A DNA stretch of 64,000 nt from Antedon mediterranea (Eukaryota > Echinodermata > Crinoidea > Comatulida > Antedonidae): assembly GCF_964355755.1 (NCBI RefSeq), contig NC_092672.1:9606501-9670500 (forward strand). The letters are read 5' to 3'. The notes under the pieces are model-generated. The model had not been told where the DNA came from, did no database searches, and saw only the letters and a list, made by a program, of their open reading frames with translations. This document shows, one piece after another, positions 23,031 to 35,100 of the stretch (position 1 is its first letter; every line of letters begins with the position of its first letter). Made by a program: the position numbers and the translations under genes.

Positions 23031-24525
23031 CAACTATCTGGTAACAGGAATAAGGATCGGCAGGATATATTTGTACGTAGAACTTCCTTATTTTAACAAG
23101 AAGACATCGTGTTTTTATAGTATAAATTAATGATAGAACATACGCTCCATCGATTATTTCCGCATCGTTTTGTTCACCAGTTCGGAAGATCATTAACAAG
23201 GCCAGTCGCGTGCTCAAGTTAGTGTTTACCGACCAATCGACCAACCAACCGACCGACATATTGAGCTTCAGAATCGCGTTGCACGTAACTAAAAACCTTG
23301 AAAACTAGTATGACATGCATTTAGTAGATGTTATCTAACGGCGTAATTCAGATGGCATCATAATTAACCAAATCACCAACGAAACAACTTACAGTCAAAT
23401 AATAAACTCGGATTTCAAATGACTTCAATCTTGCTTGTTTTTATATCCACTATGATTGTTCAAAGGAAATAGTTAACATATCATCATATCAAGTTAATTT
23501 ATTGGATGGTATGTAAACAGTTATTTGCGAAACTTTCATTAAAAATATCAAAGACAATTTTGTTCTAATCTTGAAGATGGCGATTGGAAGAAATGCTGTC
23601 CATAAACTATTTATTATTTATATAGGACTAGTGTTGATTGTTTTCTTTGTAGCACTAGGCGTACTTCTTTCGACAGGTAGGTAATTTTCTATTTCTTGTA
23701 TTAACATTTATAATGATATGTTGACTCTTCAGTAAACATTGGAAACATGATACAAATAATACGCATTGAGCCATTCAATCGTGAGAATCGCTTCTTTGAC
23801 TATAACGCAATTGTTCAAAAAGTGGTTCATAATAAGATGATTTGAATTTAGTACCAGATGAAATATTTGTTTCTATAGAAACGTTTGCCAATCCATCGTT
23901 TTACCATAATTGATTATCTTTATTGTTCATTTTTGTTTAAGAGTGTGATGAATGGTCTGAATGGTCACAGTGTTCTAAGACATGCAGCGTCAGTATTCGT
24001 TTCACGATCACGATATTGCTACAATCATTTACCAGTATACAACGTAACGACATATACGCAAATGAAAGAAGAGTGCGTAGAAGTACAACACTGTCATAGT
24101 ATGTATGAACGGATCCAGTGTGTACCGTAGCACCATGGGCGTACTCTCCTTCATTTGAAAGCAAAAACAATGAAATTATTATATATATATTATTATATAT
24201 TATATTATTATATATATTATAGAAAGTCGGCGGGTTATTTAATGAATAATCATCATTTGTGTTTTGATTAGGTGTTAGCCTATATTATTTCCTAATTCTT
24301 AACACTTAATTATTTTCAGTAAATATACATACAGAAATACTACAATTCCATAATAACAAACGATATTATATTAAAGATTAAAAGCGTTCATTGTTATATA
24401 AAAACTATCTGGTAACAGAAATAAGGAAACAAGATCGGCAGAATATTTTTGTACGTACAACATTCTTATTGTAACAAGAACACATCGTGGTTTTTTATAA
24501 GCTGATGATAGAACAAAAGCTCAAC
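23031..24525 (+). repeat. Direct repeat pair of about 120 bp flanking the TSP1 fragment
   Basis: 23031-23155 and 24408-24525 share ACTATCTGGTAACAG, TTTGTACGTA and TAACAAGAA..ACATCGTG in the same order. The two copies bracket the broken TSP1 gene. Confidence 0.75.
23577..24130 (+). pseudogene. TSP1-domain gene fragment with a frame break
   Basis: A first exon (23577-23676) has ATG followed by a short hydrophilic start and a strong hydrophobic helix (KLFIIYIGLVLIVFFVALGV), ending at a GTAGGT donor. A second exon starts at 23942 in the matching phase and reads ECDEWSEWSQCSKTC, the start of a thrombospondin type 1 repeat. The second half of the repeat (SRSRYCYNH ... EECVEVQHC) is in another frame, so a one-base shift lies near 24000-24010. 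The fragment is related in domain type to the large TSP1 membrane gene at 9.5-15.2 kb. It is a decayed paralogue unless the shift is a sequencing error. Confidence 0.7.
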
Positions 24526-24591
24526 CTAATTAAATTACCTCAGCTTAATAAATAATTACTTGGTTAAACTTTGATATATGTTTCATATTTC

Positions 24592-25856
24592 GAGGGTTAA
24601 AAATTCCCCATATTAAGAGTTACTGTACATCTCTCAAATCATGTTGGGTGAAAAGATATCTTGATGGAAATCAATCCAAGTGGAAAGTGTTTTTAAAAAG
24701 TAAGATTAAAGAGGTTGGAGGAAATATTGTTTTCGAAACCAACTTTTCTAAATCTTCAAAAATATTAAAACAATTTGAAAGGTTCCATAAAGATATACTC
24801 TCTGCGTGGAGTGAATACAATTTTGTAGAACCGTATACGATAGAGGACATCTTAAATCAATCTTTATGGAACAACTCATGTTTTGATAAAAGAGAATTTA
24901 AAGTTGAAAAAAATTGGTTGGTTAAAAGTGTAAACTATGTAAAAGATATCGTGAACAAAGAAGGGAAAATATTAGAACTAGACGAATTTAACCAAAAATA
25001 TAATTTTAAACCAGACTTCTTATTATATCACCAGATTGTAAATTCAATTCCAAAGCTCTGGAAACAGAAATTAATTGAACAAGGTATAAACACAACTAAT
25101 GAAGTTGAATCCAAATTACAGACATTCATTTCTGTGAAAACGAGAAATTGTCATTATATATCTATAAACACATTATATTAAAAAATGTTGAAGAGCCAAT
25201 TGGAATTGAATCCAAATGGGAAAAGGAGTTTGACAACAAACTTAATTGGAAAAACCTTTTCTCAAATTTACACGCCTGTACAAATGACACTAAGCTAAAA
25301 AATGTTCAATTTAAATTTATTCATCGTATAATTTATACAAATACAATGCTCTTTAAGATGTCAAAGGTCGATTCACCAATGTGTAGTTTTTGCAAGGAAA
25401 AGCAGGAAACACTGCTACATATGTTCTTTGAATGTGATCTGGTAAAGAACATTTGGGAAAATGTAAAACAATATATGTATCGAAATATCAACAATAACTT
25501 AATTATCACCAAAGAAAGTATATGTTTTGGTTTTGGAAAAACACACAGTGATGCAAACATTTTAATTTTAATTACAAAGTGGTACATATTTAGTTGCAAA
25601 ATCAAAAAACAATTACTTAATTATAATCATTTATTTCACATTTACCAAAAATACAAGGCAACCATATTATTAGCAAAATGATTATTATTAAGTGTATTTT
25701 TGCGATACATTATTTTTTTTTTCTTTAATTTCATTACTCTCTTATTTTTGAGAGAGTATTATATCGTTTTAATTGTTACGTTGCCTTTATATATTAATTT
25801 TGTATTATGTATGTGATGAAATGAAATAAAAAAAAAAAAAAAAAAAAAAAAAGTAA
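24592..25856 (+). mobile_element. 5'-truncated LINE (ORF2 C-terminus) with poly(A) tail
   Basis: It carries the C-terminal part of a non-LTR retrotransposon ORF2. The open frame 24648-25181 continues in another frame from about 25148 to 25681, so there is a frameshift near 25150. The second part has the zf-RVT-type zinc knuckle (CSFCKEKQETLLHMFFEC). A run of about 27 A ends the element. The 12-bp target duplication GTTTCATATTTC is at 24580-24591 and 25857-25868. The style resembles the L1/Tx1 group. The element is dead and sits just upstream of the acceptor of the duplicated MASP exon. Confidence 0.88.
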
Positions 25857-25877
25857 GTTTCATATTTCAATTAACAG

Positions 25878-27654
25878 GTAAACCGTGTTCTGACATAACC
25901 GCACCCAGCAACGGAATACTGATAGATGTCTACGAATTTACGACGATTACATTTAAATGCAACGAAGGCTATACTCTGAGAGGCTCAGAAGCAAGGTCAT
26001 GTAGAGTCAATGGCAGCTGGCCAGGTGAAGTAACAGAATGCCAAATTGTTGAATGCAATAGGCCAGCGTCAATTCCTCATGGTACATGGAGAAGTCGTAA
26101 CAACAACTTCACTTTCGGAAACAACGTGTTGTATGAATGTGACATATATTATGATTTGACTTTGGAAAGTGTAGGTAGTCGAGTCTGTACTGCTAAAGGT
26201 GTATGGCGTCCTGAAGAACCAGTCTGTGAACCGATTTGTGGTGAAACTGATGTTCCCACGAACCCTCGACCACGTGAAAGTGGTCAAAAAGGTCGTATTT
26301 ATGGAGGAAGAGCAGCAGTCCTTGAATCATGGCCATGGCAGGCCTTACTGAGAACTAGAAGACAGAAATATCAATATTCGGAGAGAATATGTGGAGGAAT
26401 TCTAATAAACGAACAGTGGATAATGACAGTCGATCGCACATTGTCTAAACGATACTAGCAAAATATTCGGTAGAGCAATACTCCCAATCACTTCAGTTAA
26501 TATCTATCTTGGATCGGCCAAACTGTTAAGTCAACCAGATGATAATAGAATAGAGGTAATCAGATCATCGTCACAGTGTCACTTAACAAAATAATGCCAT
26601 TTTGAATGGAAGAGAATATGTCTTCTGTCATTTGTACTTAGAAACGTTAGTTTGATAAATGTCAATTTGGCAAACACAAGACAAGTTTTTATAAAAATTT
26701 TCTGTTTCTTTTAGGCTCATCCAGAAAAGTGTGTAGTTCACCCACAATTCGATGTCAACGCCTCATATGATGCCGACATTGCTCTTATTAAACTAAACCA
26801 ATCTGTGCAGTTCTCCCGTGTAATACGTCCCATCTGTCTGCCTGAACAAAGTAACACAACCGATAACAATAAAACCAATATTGACCACGCTGATGCACCT
26901 TCACGAAAAGGTGTCGTAATCGGATGGGGACTTGAATCTCCACATGAATCGACTTAAACTTACTTACGAGAGGTGTACGTTAGTCTTGTTTCAAGAAACA
27001 CATGTCAAGAATCGTTCCGACTACACCAAATAGAAGTCACTGAAAACATGGTGTGTGCAGGAGAAAGCAATGGTATGAGTATTTTATTTACAAGTCTTTT
27101 AACTTTGCATATGTATGTGCGAGCAATTGATGTGCGTACCGTATAGAAACTTCAATTCTTAAAAATGAGTAATATTTTTCAACCGGTAGTTTCAATATAC
27201 CGCATTATAACCACCAATACAGAGAAAACGACAGCTAGTAGAAAGGGCCAACATGGAAAAAAACAGATCATTAAAACAGTTACATTATTATGCTAAGCCT
27301 ACTGTGTTTACGGATTGATTTTTAGTGTCATCAGTAACCTATTATTAAGGTATTGCCGAACAAAATTATTACCATGATATTTTATATATTATAGGAGGCA
27401 AAGACGCATGTGAAGGTGACAGTGGTGGGCCTTTGATGTTCAGAAATTATGACTTGACACATTTTGTTTATGGACTTGTATCATGGGGCCTTAATTGTGC
27501 CAAACCTGGTGTCTATGGTGTTTACACTCGTGTAGAAAACTTCGTCGATTGGATAAGAAATACAAACAGGCTAACAGGCAGGCTAACAATTGCCAGCCAT
27601 ATTGCATGTTGCCAGATTAAAAAATGGTATATATTGTATATAAATTATGGTTAA
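25878..27654 (+). pseudogene. Broken tandem copy of MASP exons 6-8
   Basis: Exon equivalents are 25878-26555 (CCP1, CCP2, linker, start of protease), 26715-27072 and 27395-27654. Splice sites are kept and identity to the MASP gene is high even in introns. In the first exon four extra bases at about 26430 shift the frame exactly at the catalytic His motif and lead to a stop at about 26456. In the second exon a TAA arises near 26955 and a short deletion follows. The last exon still reads [12 protein letters not shown] and runs beyond the normal end to 27654. No CUB or EGF exon precedes it. It therefore cannot make a protease, though a transcript with CCP modules is imaginable. Confidence 0.92.
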
Positions 27655-29131
27655 TTCTGACATAGGCGAGCACAATGGAAAAACTTAGGGACAAATCTCC
27701 GCCTTGGATACCTACCTGATCTTTCGCAGATTTACCGCGAAACGTAGATTTGATAACATTAGTTTTCACTATTACGATATGGTTCCATATTTCCATATTA
27801 GGAAGATATTATAAAGGGTTTTGAAACAAAATTCATGATTTCATCGGTAGATTTTCAACTGTGCGCGGTAGAAGAAATTTCCGGGTTCACGGTGTGTCCA
27901 CGGGTTCACCGTGCAATTTCCTGGTTTCAACTAAGTTGGCCATTGGTGCCGATAGTCATTTTAGTTTGTTGTATATTTTCGGACCGCGTGTGTGACGGTG
28001 CAGTAGCAAAATAAAAATTATACTGCAAAGTAATCAAATTAAATATACGCCATAAAGATGTATATTGTGGGGAATAGTATATATAAATTACATAGGGAGA
28101 ACTGTTTATAAGAATGTTTGTTCATTTTGTTTGAAATCGAGTGAAACCTCGATAGCCGAGATATTGAGTATAAGCTGACAGGAATAACTGTGGGCTATCT
28201 GTGTCCCATTAGGACCCTGAGACACTTCTGCCCATGTTGCAAGCCGTTTAAAGCGGGTTTTTTTCTTAGGCCGAAACGGGCCACTCTGTCGCGGAGTTAG
28301 TTTTAAAAGAAGCTTAAACTAAATTATGTATTAATTATACCAATTAGGATGGTATTTATTTGAATAAACGCCGAACAATAAAACATCACTTAGAATAATA
28401 ATCGCATTTTATATTATATTTATAACACAATTATACTATTTGTAGTAGAATTCATCGGACTGTTATCTACAATTTACCAAGCATTTGTTATTCTTTTTTA
28501 GCACTTTTCATATCTATTAGAGGATTTTATTGGATTGGAAATGTTACCATATTATTAAAACTAAAACAGCAAACGTATTCCTCGAATAAAGCACCTCACT
28601 CAAATGAACTCCGCCTCCCCACCTTTGCCCTACAAGGGCCCTACCAAACAATAAATACTATACTTTAAAATGTTATTACTCATCTAAGACACTGTGAAAC
28701 AGAGTAGGTTTAGTTTTACGAATATCAAGCATTTTATAATGGTAACCGACAGAAAACGTCCAAGATAGTCCTTCTAAAACCTTTTTACCCGAGTAATTAT
28801 CATTCCAAGAATCATCCGTCTTCACTTCCTAGAGGGGGAGCAAGCGAAGCGAGCTCACCCTCTAGTTACTGTACAGTAAATAGCGTTTTCAGCAACGAAT
28901 CAATTTGAAATAACCTCTAAATTTAATGTAATTATTCCGGATCATTGTAGGCCTACCGAAGTAACAAAATAAGGATCTACCTTGCTACGCTTACACTATA
29001 ATACAATTAAATAAACAAGTATAATATATTAAGTCCTTGTTAAAATCTATCTTATAATACAAAAATCAATATATTTCATAGCAAAACGTATAGTACAAAG
29101 TATGGACAATGAATACAATATAAGAACTGTG
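27655..29131. other. Intergenic region between the MASP copy and the CFAP119-like gene
   Basis: No gene seen. It contains a palindrome-rich stretch at about 28830-28860 (CTAGAGGG..GAGC..GCGAAGCGAGCTC..CCCTCTAG) and otherwise AT-rich DNA. The corresponding interval after the first MASP copy is only about 730 bp. Confidence 0.5.
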
Positions 29132-32100
29132 CTACTTCTTCTTTGATTTGCTTGATGCCCTTCCACCAACCTTTGTCTGGCTAGATTTTCCATCAATGGC
29201 AGACAATTTCTTTTGAAGTTCCTCATCATTTGATTGTATCTGGTCACTGATGGACAGTTTTAGTTTCTGAATTTCGACCGACAGTTGATCTGTGACAATC
29301 TGTCGCAGCTCACGTTCAACGGCATTTTCTTCCTCCGTAGCTGTAGAAATAAAGTGATATCCTTTCAAGGCCATATACACGTTTCTATTTCAGGTACAGA
29401 TAACAGGACACTACAGTAAAACCCTCCTTTGTGACACCGCTTTTTTTGGACACATCTATTAAGGGTTTTCATGCGGCTATGCGCATATTTTAAATAATTA
29501 CTCTGCTACAAGCCAATTAGTCAAGCCAATTTTTTTTTCCAATTGTGTGTCTTTATTTTAAACAATTTGTAACTCATTTAAAACAGAAATAACCAGCAAT
29601 TGGAAATGAACTTATGTGCATATGCGCACATGAGCTAAGGCTTCCGATGGACACTCCAGCCAAATTAGCGTTGACAGAATCCATTCGAAAAGTTAAAAGA
29701 CCAGTTGGCAGACCAAAAACTACCTGGATAGGAAACATAAATACAGAAATCAAAAAAGCAAATGCATCGATTGCAAAATTAATGACAGACCATCAGACCA
29801 CCGAAAGAGAGTCATGGAAACGATTAGCGTACGCAATGTCTACCGAAGACGAATAGCGTAACGGATGATGATGCGCATATCGATTGCCGCATAGCCGCGT
29901 GAACCGTCGTGAAAACGAAACATAGGTCCTGTTTCTGCTGCAAAGTAACTATTTACTATTAACTATTCAATTTGTTGGTATATTTATTTCAGTGGAAACG
30001 GCGCTCAGAAAATATACCGTATTTTGTGTACCCACCAAATTTGTGGATAAAATATGGTATTTATAAATATATACCGTATATTTTGATAAACCATTTGATA
30101 AAATTACATAAGGCCCTGTTTCTGCTGCCAAGAAAATACCGTATTTTATACGGTATTTTTTGAATACCGTATTTATAACGTATTTTTTTGGGCAGCAGAA
30201 ACTGCGCTCATAAAAAAAATACCGTATTTTGTATACCGTATTTTCCCCACAAAATTTGTGGATAAAATACGGTATTTACAAATTTATACCGTATTTTTTG
30301 TACCCTTTTCTGCTGCCAATATAAAATACCGTATTTTTTTTTACCTGCGACATGAGGTCAACATCGTGTTTTTATTTTCTGTCGCTGTCAGCTGTTTTAC
30401 ACATGTGTATAGATATATTCGGCGAAAATGTGGAGCGAAGACGTCACAGTATTTACTATATAAATCTGTGTGGGGAAGGAGGGGGAGGGGAAGCTAAAAT
30501 GTCCGGCCAACTAAAAGGTAATAAAAGGGACAACCACATTTATAAAGCCATTTCTAAAAAATAAAGCAGGAGTACGGAATAGACTTGTCTCCAAAGCAAG
30601 TAAACTCAAAGCTGAAGAGCCTGCGAAAGCAGTACAACATTGCAAAAGACAATAACTCGGGAGGGAACGAATTAGGCCTACTTGTCCCCATTACGATGTT
30701 TTCTGTGCTCTCACAACATCTCTATCACTAGGGCTAGGCTGTTGAAAGTGAGAGGTAAAACTTCCTTTATTGCGACTTTTAATTATCGACCAAATAAATG
30801 AATGGCAATTTGGGTAAAAAGGATGAAATTTAACACGACCACCCAAGACGTATTGTTAGCAGAAACGGGGTACTAAAAACTACGGTATAAAAAATACCGT
30901 ATTTTATACCGTATTTTTATACCGTATTTTGAGCAGTTGCAGCAGAAACAGGCCCTTAAGACGCATGAACTACTACTACCACAGATTGTTTTTATTACTG
31001 TATATATTATTTACAAAAACACCAAAAAATGTTTAAAAGGTTAATTTCCAATCATTGCTGGTGATTTCTGTTTTAAAGGAGTTACAAATTGTTTAAAATA
31101 AATACACACAATTGGAAAAAAAATCTGACTAATTTGGCTTGTAGCAGAGTAATTATTTTAAAAATGATATTCATATTTTGTTGCTCCATGCTTAAATCTT
31201 GTTATTTTATTGATTTATCTATGGGACATGATGATAATACCTCAAGCACAATATCCTGGTCTACGCCCTTTTCAAAACAGATTTCCTATTATTTCCAATG
31301 ACCTTTTTTTAACAAAAGATAAACACCTAAAACTTTTTTTGAATGACTGGAGTAAGTACGGTACTTTCTTTGTGGACAATATAAGTATATGTCATTAATA
31401 TGCATGCTTGAATCTTATTACTGGTGGTTTTAACAAACTGGACAAAACAAACAAAAAAAGGGCATTGCCTCCAGCATAATGGACTACGCCCTGTTAAAAA
31501 ATTCTTACTATTTCTAATACCCTTTAATAACAAAAGTAAACAGCAAAACTTTTGACCCCTTCAACAACTGGACTGGCACTGGTATAATAGCTATCGACGC
31601 GGCAACGTTTGCCATTTAAGCCTTTTATTTTCAGGTGGAGACAGAGAAATATAATTTCCAAACTATAGAGAGAACTGATGATGTAGCAATTGACATTAAT
31701 ACTTAATGACATCAAATTTATTTGCGGGTGAATGATAAAACATCTTGACCAGTTTGTCTTATTGCCTATGGGCAATTTCCCTGTACCTACCTAAGAAATA
31801 GAAAATGAATCCATGCTTGTTTCAAAAGCTTCCTAATCAGATTAATACACATGCTTGAACCTTATTAAGTGATTTAACCTTGGGAAGCAAAGGCACACAG
31901 AATCCAGGATATTATTCTACGCCCTTTTAGAGGTCATTTTTCTTTATTAAAATACTCAAACTTTGACCAGGGTTCTAATAACAACTCCCTGCTTTGACTA
32001 GGCTAACAGGCTGAATTGGATAAATCTGACAAAAAAATGTACGCAATGCATTTTTCTATTTCATCAGAATGGAAAGTTGCTTGCATGAATCAAAAGAAAC

Positions 32101-35100
32101 AGAGAAATTAGTAGCACCTACTTTTTGTGAAACAAACTCAGTATACATGTGACCAAAATTAAAACTCTATTTGCTTTATAACACAAACTTTTACTTTGGA
32201 TGCGCACAAATTAATTAGTGGACGTTTCAGTATAAAAATAGTTTGTTTCCCTTCAACTGTTACTTTAATGTATCCAAAATCATTCCCCTAGGGGCCTCCT
32301 ATGTACACTCAAGAATAAATATTATATATAAATAAAACATTGTTTCTACAGTATTATTTGCAACATGCCCACCTTTAAAAAAAATATCAAACAATTTATT
32401 TTAAGCTCTGTTTACACTATTAAAAATTAATGTTACAAACATATGTGATGCACCCATATACATGGACATGATTATGTCATATTAATATCATATTTGGGCA
32501 TCACTACCATATTTGGATACATGATACAGGTAGTTTGATAGTGTAGACAGAGCATTAAACATCAAGAATAAATTCCTCTACCTGGTTTAGCTGATTCTTC
32601 TACTTCAACACATTCTCCTTGAACATCTTCACTTTCTTTTATAGCTTCTGTCTCAAATTCTTGAGTTTCTTCACAAACTAGAAAGAAACATATTTTAGAA
32701 ATTAAACCCAAATTAGGAAAAAAACTTTATTGTTCTTTCTTTTTTATGAATTTTAGAAATCGATATATATTCTGATGTGTAGACTTAATTAAAGTGAAAA
32801 TGTTTTAGTTGCAATGTTAATGGAAAACTTATTTAATTCAAACATGCTCTCCAGGTGGAATGCTATCCTGAAGAGATATTGCATCGTATTGTAGTAATTA
32901 GTCAGTACAGTTTGTTTTTGTTGTTTATACGTAATTTTACTTTTTATCGACCAGAGATTCTGAAATAAAAGATTGAATTAGTGAATTTTGCTTTGTTTCT
33001 GCTAAGCAATCAGACAAAAATAGAAATTAGTTACCAAGAATAAAAAGATACATACATGTACAAGATAATAAACAGTTTTTACCAGTTTAAGATTCATATT
33101 GCCATAAGATAATAAACAATTTAATTAAGATTTTACCAGTTTAGGTAAATTGGATTCGTATTGCCAATTTTTTATATAGTATAACATATTGCACTGAGGA
33201 AAGGCTTAGACTAGAGTTGCCAGAAAACTTTTCAATTGATTTCTGGTTGTTTTACTTTATCGTTTTTATTTAGATTTTGTTATCATCAATATTTGTATCA
33301 TCATGATCTATTAAGTAATTTGCATTTGGATTTATATATATATATATATATAAATGTTCGGTTCAATGTAACCGTCTAAAAAGTGCTTAATACGGTAAAG
33401 TAGAGCTAAAATATACGTTAAGTCTGGAAAAGAAGTAAAAACTACAGTTTGGTCTCTACAGGCTTGTTTCGTGAGTCGTGCAACTCACTCATCAGGAGAC
33501 TATAATGAGAACAATCAATTACAACGTTGCTTATAAGCACATTTACTTGTAGAATTAGCATTTACAGGTGATATGTTTTGGAATGTTAGCTGTTATGTAA
33601 CAATGCTTTCTTTCTGTGCCGGCAGGCACAGGCATATATATATATATATTGATAGCATAAATGTTGTTGATATGAATTTTATTTTTACTGTATTTTCAAT
33701 GTTTAAGGCAGGCCCATTTACACTAGGACGATAATGATCGACGATAAATAAACAAATATGCATTGCTCATACATAAAACAAAAGAAATTTAAAAAGTTTT
33801 TATTCTAGGACTATTTAGGAACCATCTATGCTTCCTTTGATGAAAATGATATTTTCAGAGACGTCCAATCAAATGACGTCATGATTAGTAAGAGCAATAA
33901 TATCGTGACAATACAACGATATTTTTTGTTTATTGATCATGACGTCATTTGATTGGTTTAAAAAAAAAAATTATTTTATCAAAGACAGAATAAATGATTA
34001 TTCTATAATTCTAGAACGAAAAACTTTCTAAATTATTTTGTTTTATATAAGAAAAATGCATGCTTATCTATTTATCGTCGATCGTTATCGTCCTAGTGTA
34101 AATGGGCCTTTATTCTGTGTCATACAAGACAATGCTGTTAGACTAGCTTAGAGGTTATCATGCTTTAAAAGTTTGTATCTGTATCATTTACGAGTGAAAA
34201 AATGACCCCTGTAGAGCTTATACTAAGTAATTGAAAAGTCATAGCATGGAGTAAACATAGGTTTTATCCCATGTTCTAACTATGCTCTACTGTATATCTG
34301 GGTCGCAAGATTATTTCAAAATTACAATGTAGTGGAAAAGAGAAATATCGTAAAAATAACACTCACCATCAACTGGTTCTGGGGTTAAAGGCACACCGTC
34401 ATATGAAATAGACAAGTCCAATTTGACGAGTGGAGTGAAAGCATACTTGTACAGTTTGTAATGTTTAAAGTATGTTGTAAGGACATACTCAGTCACTAAG
34501 TGTACTTGTTCTGGACTGAAAATATTTACACTCCATGGTGGGCGCTGAAAGAAATTCAAAAGTCTATGTGCAAATGGCCGTATCCGGATATTCACCCCCT
34601 GGACATTTACCCCCCGGACAACTACCCCCCGGACAACCACCACCTGGACCACTACCCCCTTAGGACAACTACCCCTTTAGGACAACTACCCCCCGGACAA
34701 ATACCCCCCGGACAACTACCCCCTTAGGACAACAACCCCCTTAGGACAACTACCCCCTGGACAACTACCTCCCGGACAATTACCCCCTAGGAACAATTAC
34801 CCCCTAGGAACAATTACCCCCTAGGAACAATTACCCCCCGGACAATTACCCCCCGGACAATTACCACCCAGAAAACTATCCCTTTAGAACACCCTAACCA
34901 CCCAGACCATTCAACAACCTGACTCTGCAACAGTGTATAATAGGAATTAATAACTATATTTTAATTCGTTACTTTGACGAATTACTATTCATTATTGTAA
35001 ACAAAAGTAAAAGATTGAACATAAATATAGCCTGGTATAAACTGAAGATTGTCACACATGATCATAGGATAGTCGAACGTATTATATAGTACTCCCTGTA

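Larger units (their letters stand above)
29495..31165. repeat. Inverted repeat pair of about 110 bp in a CFAP119-like intron
   Basis: 29495-29605 and 31045-31165 are reverse complements with few changes (for example AATTACTCTGCTACAAGCCA against TGGCTTGTAGCAGAGTAATT). Between them lie a LINE fragment and a Harbinger relic. They could be ends of one larger composite element. Confidence 0.75.

Noticed and set aside
34500-34727. Pro/Asp-rich frame
   Set aside because: Produced by the CCCCCGGACAACTA minisatellite and the end of an antisense exon.
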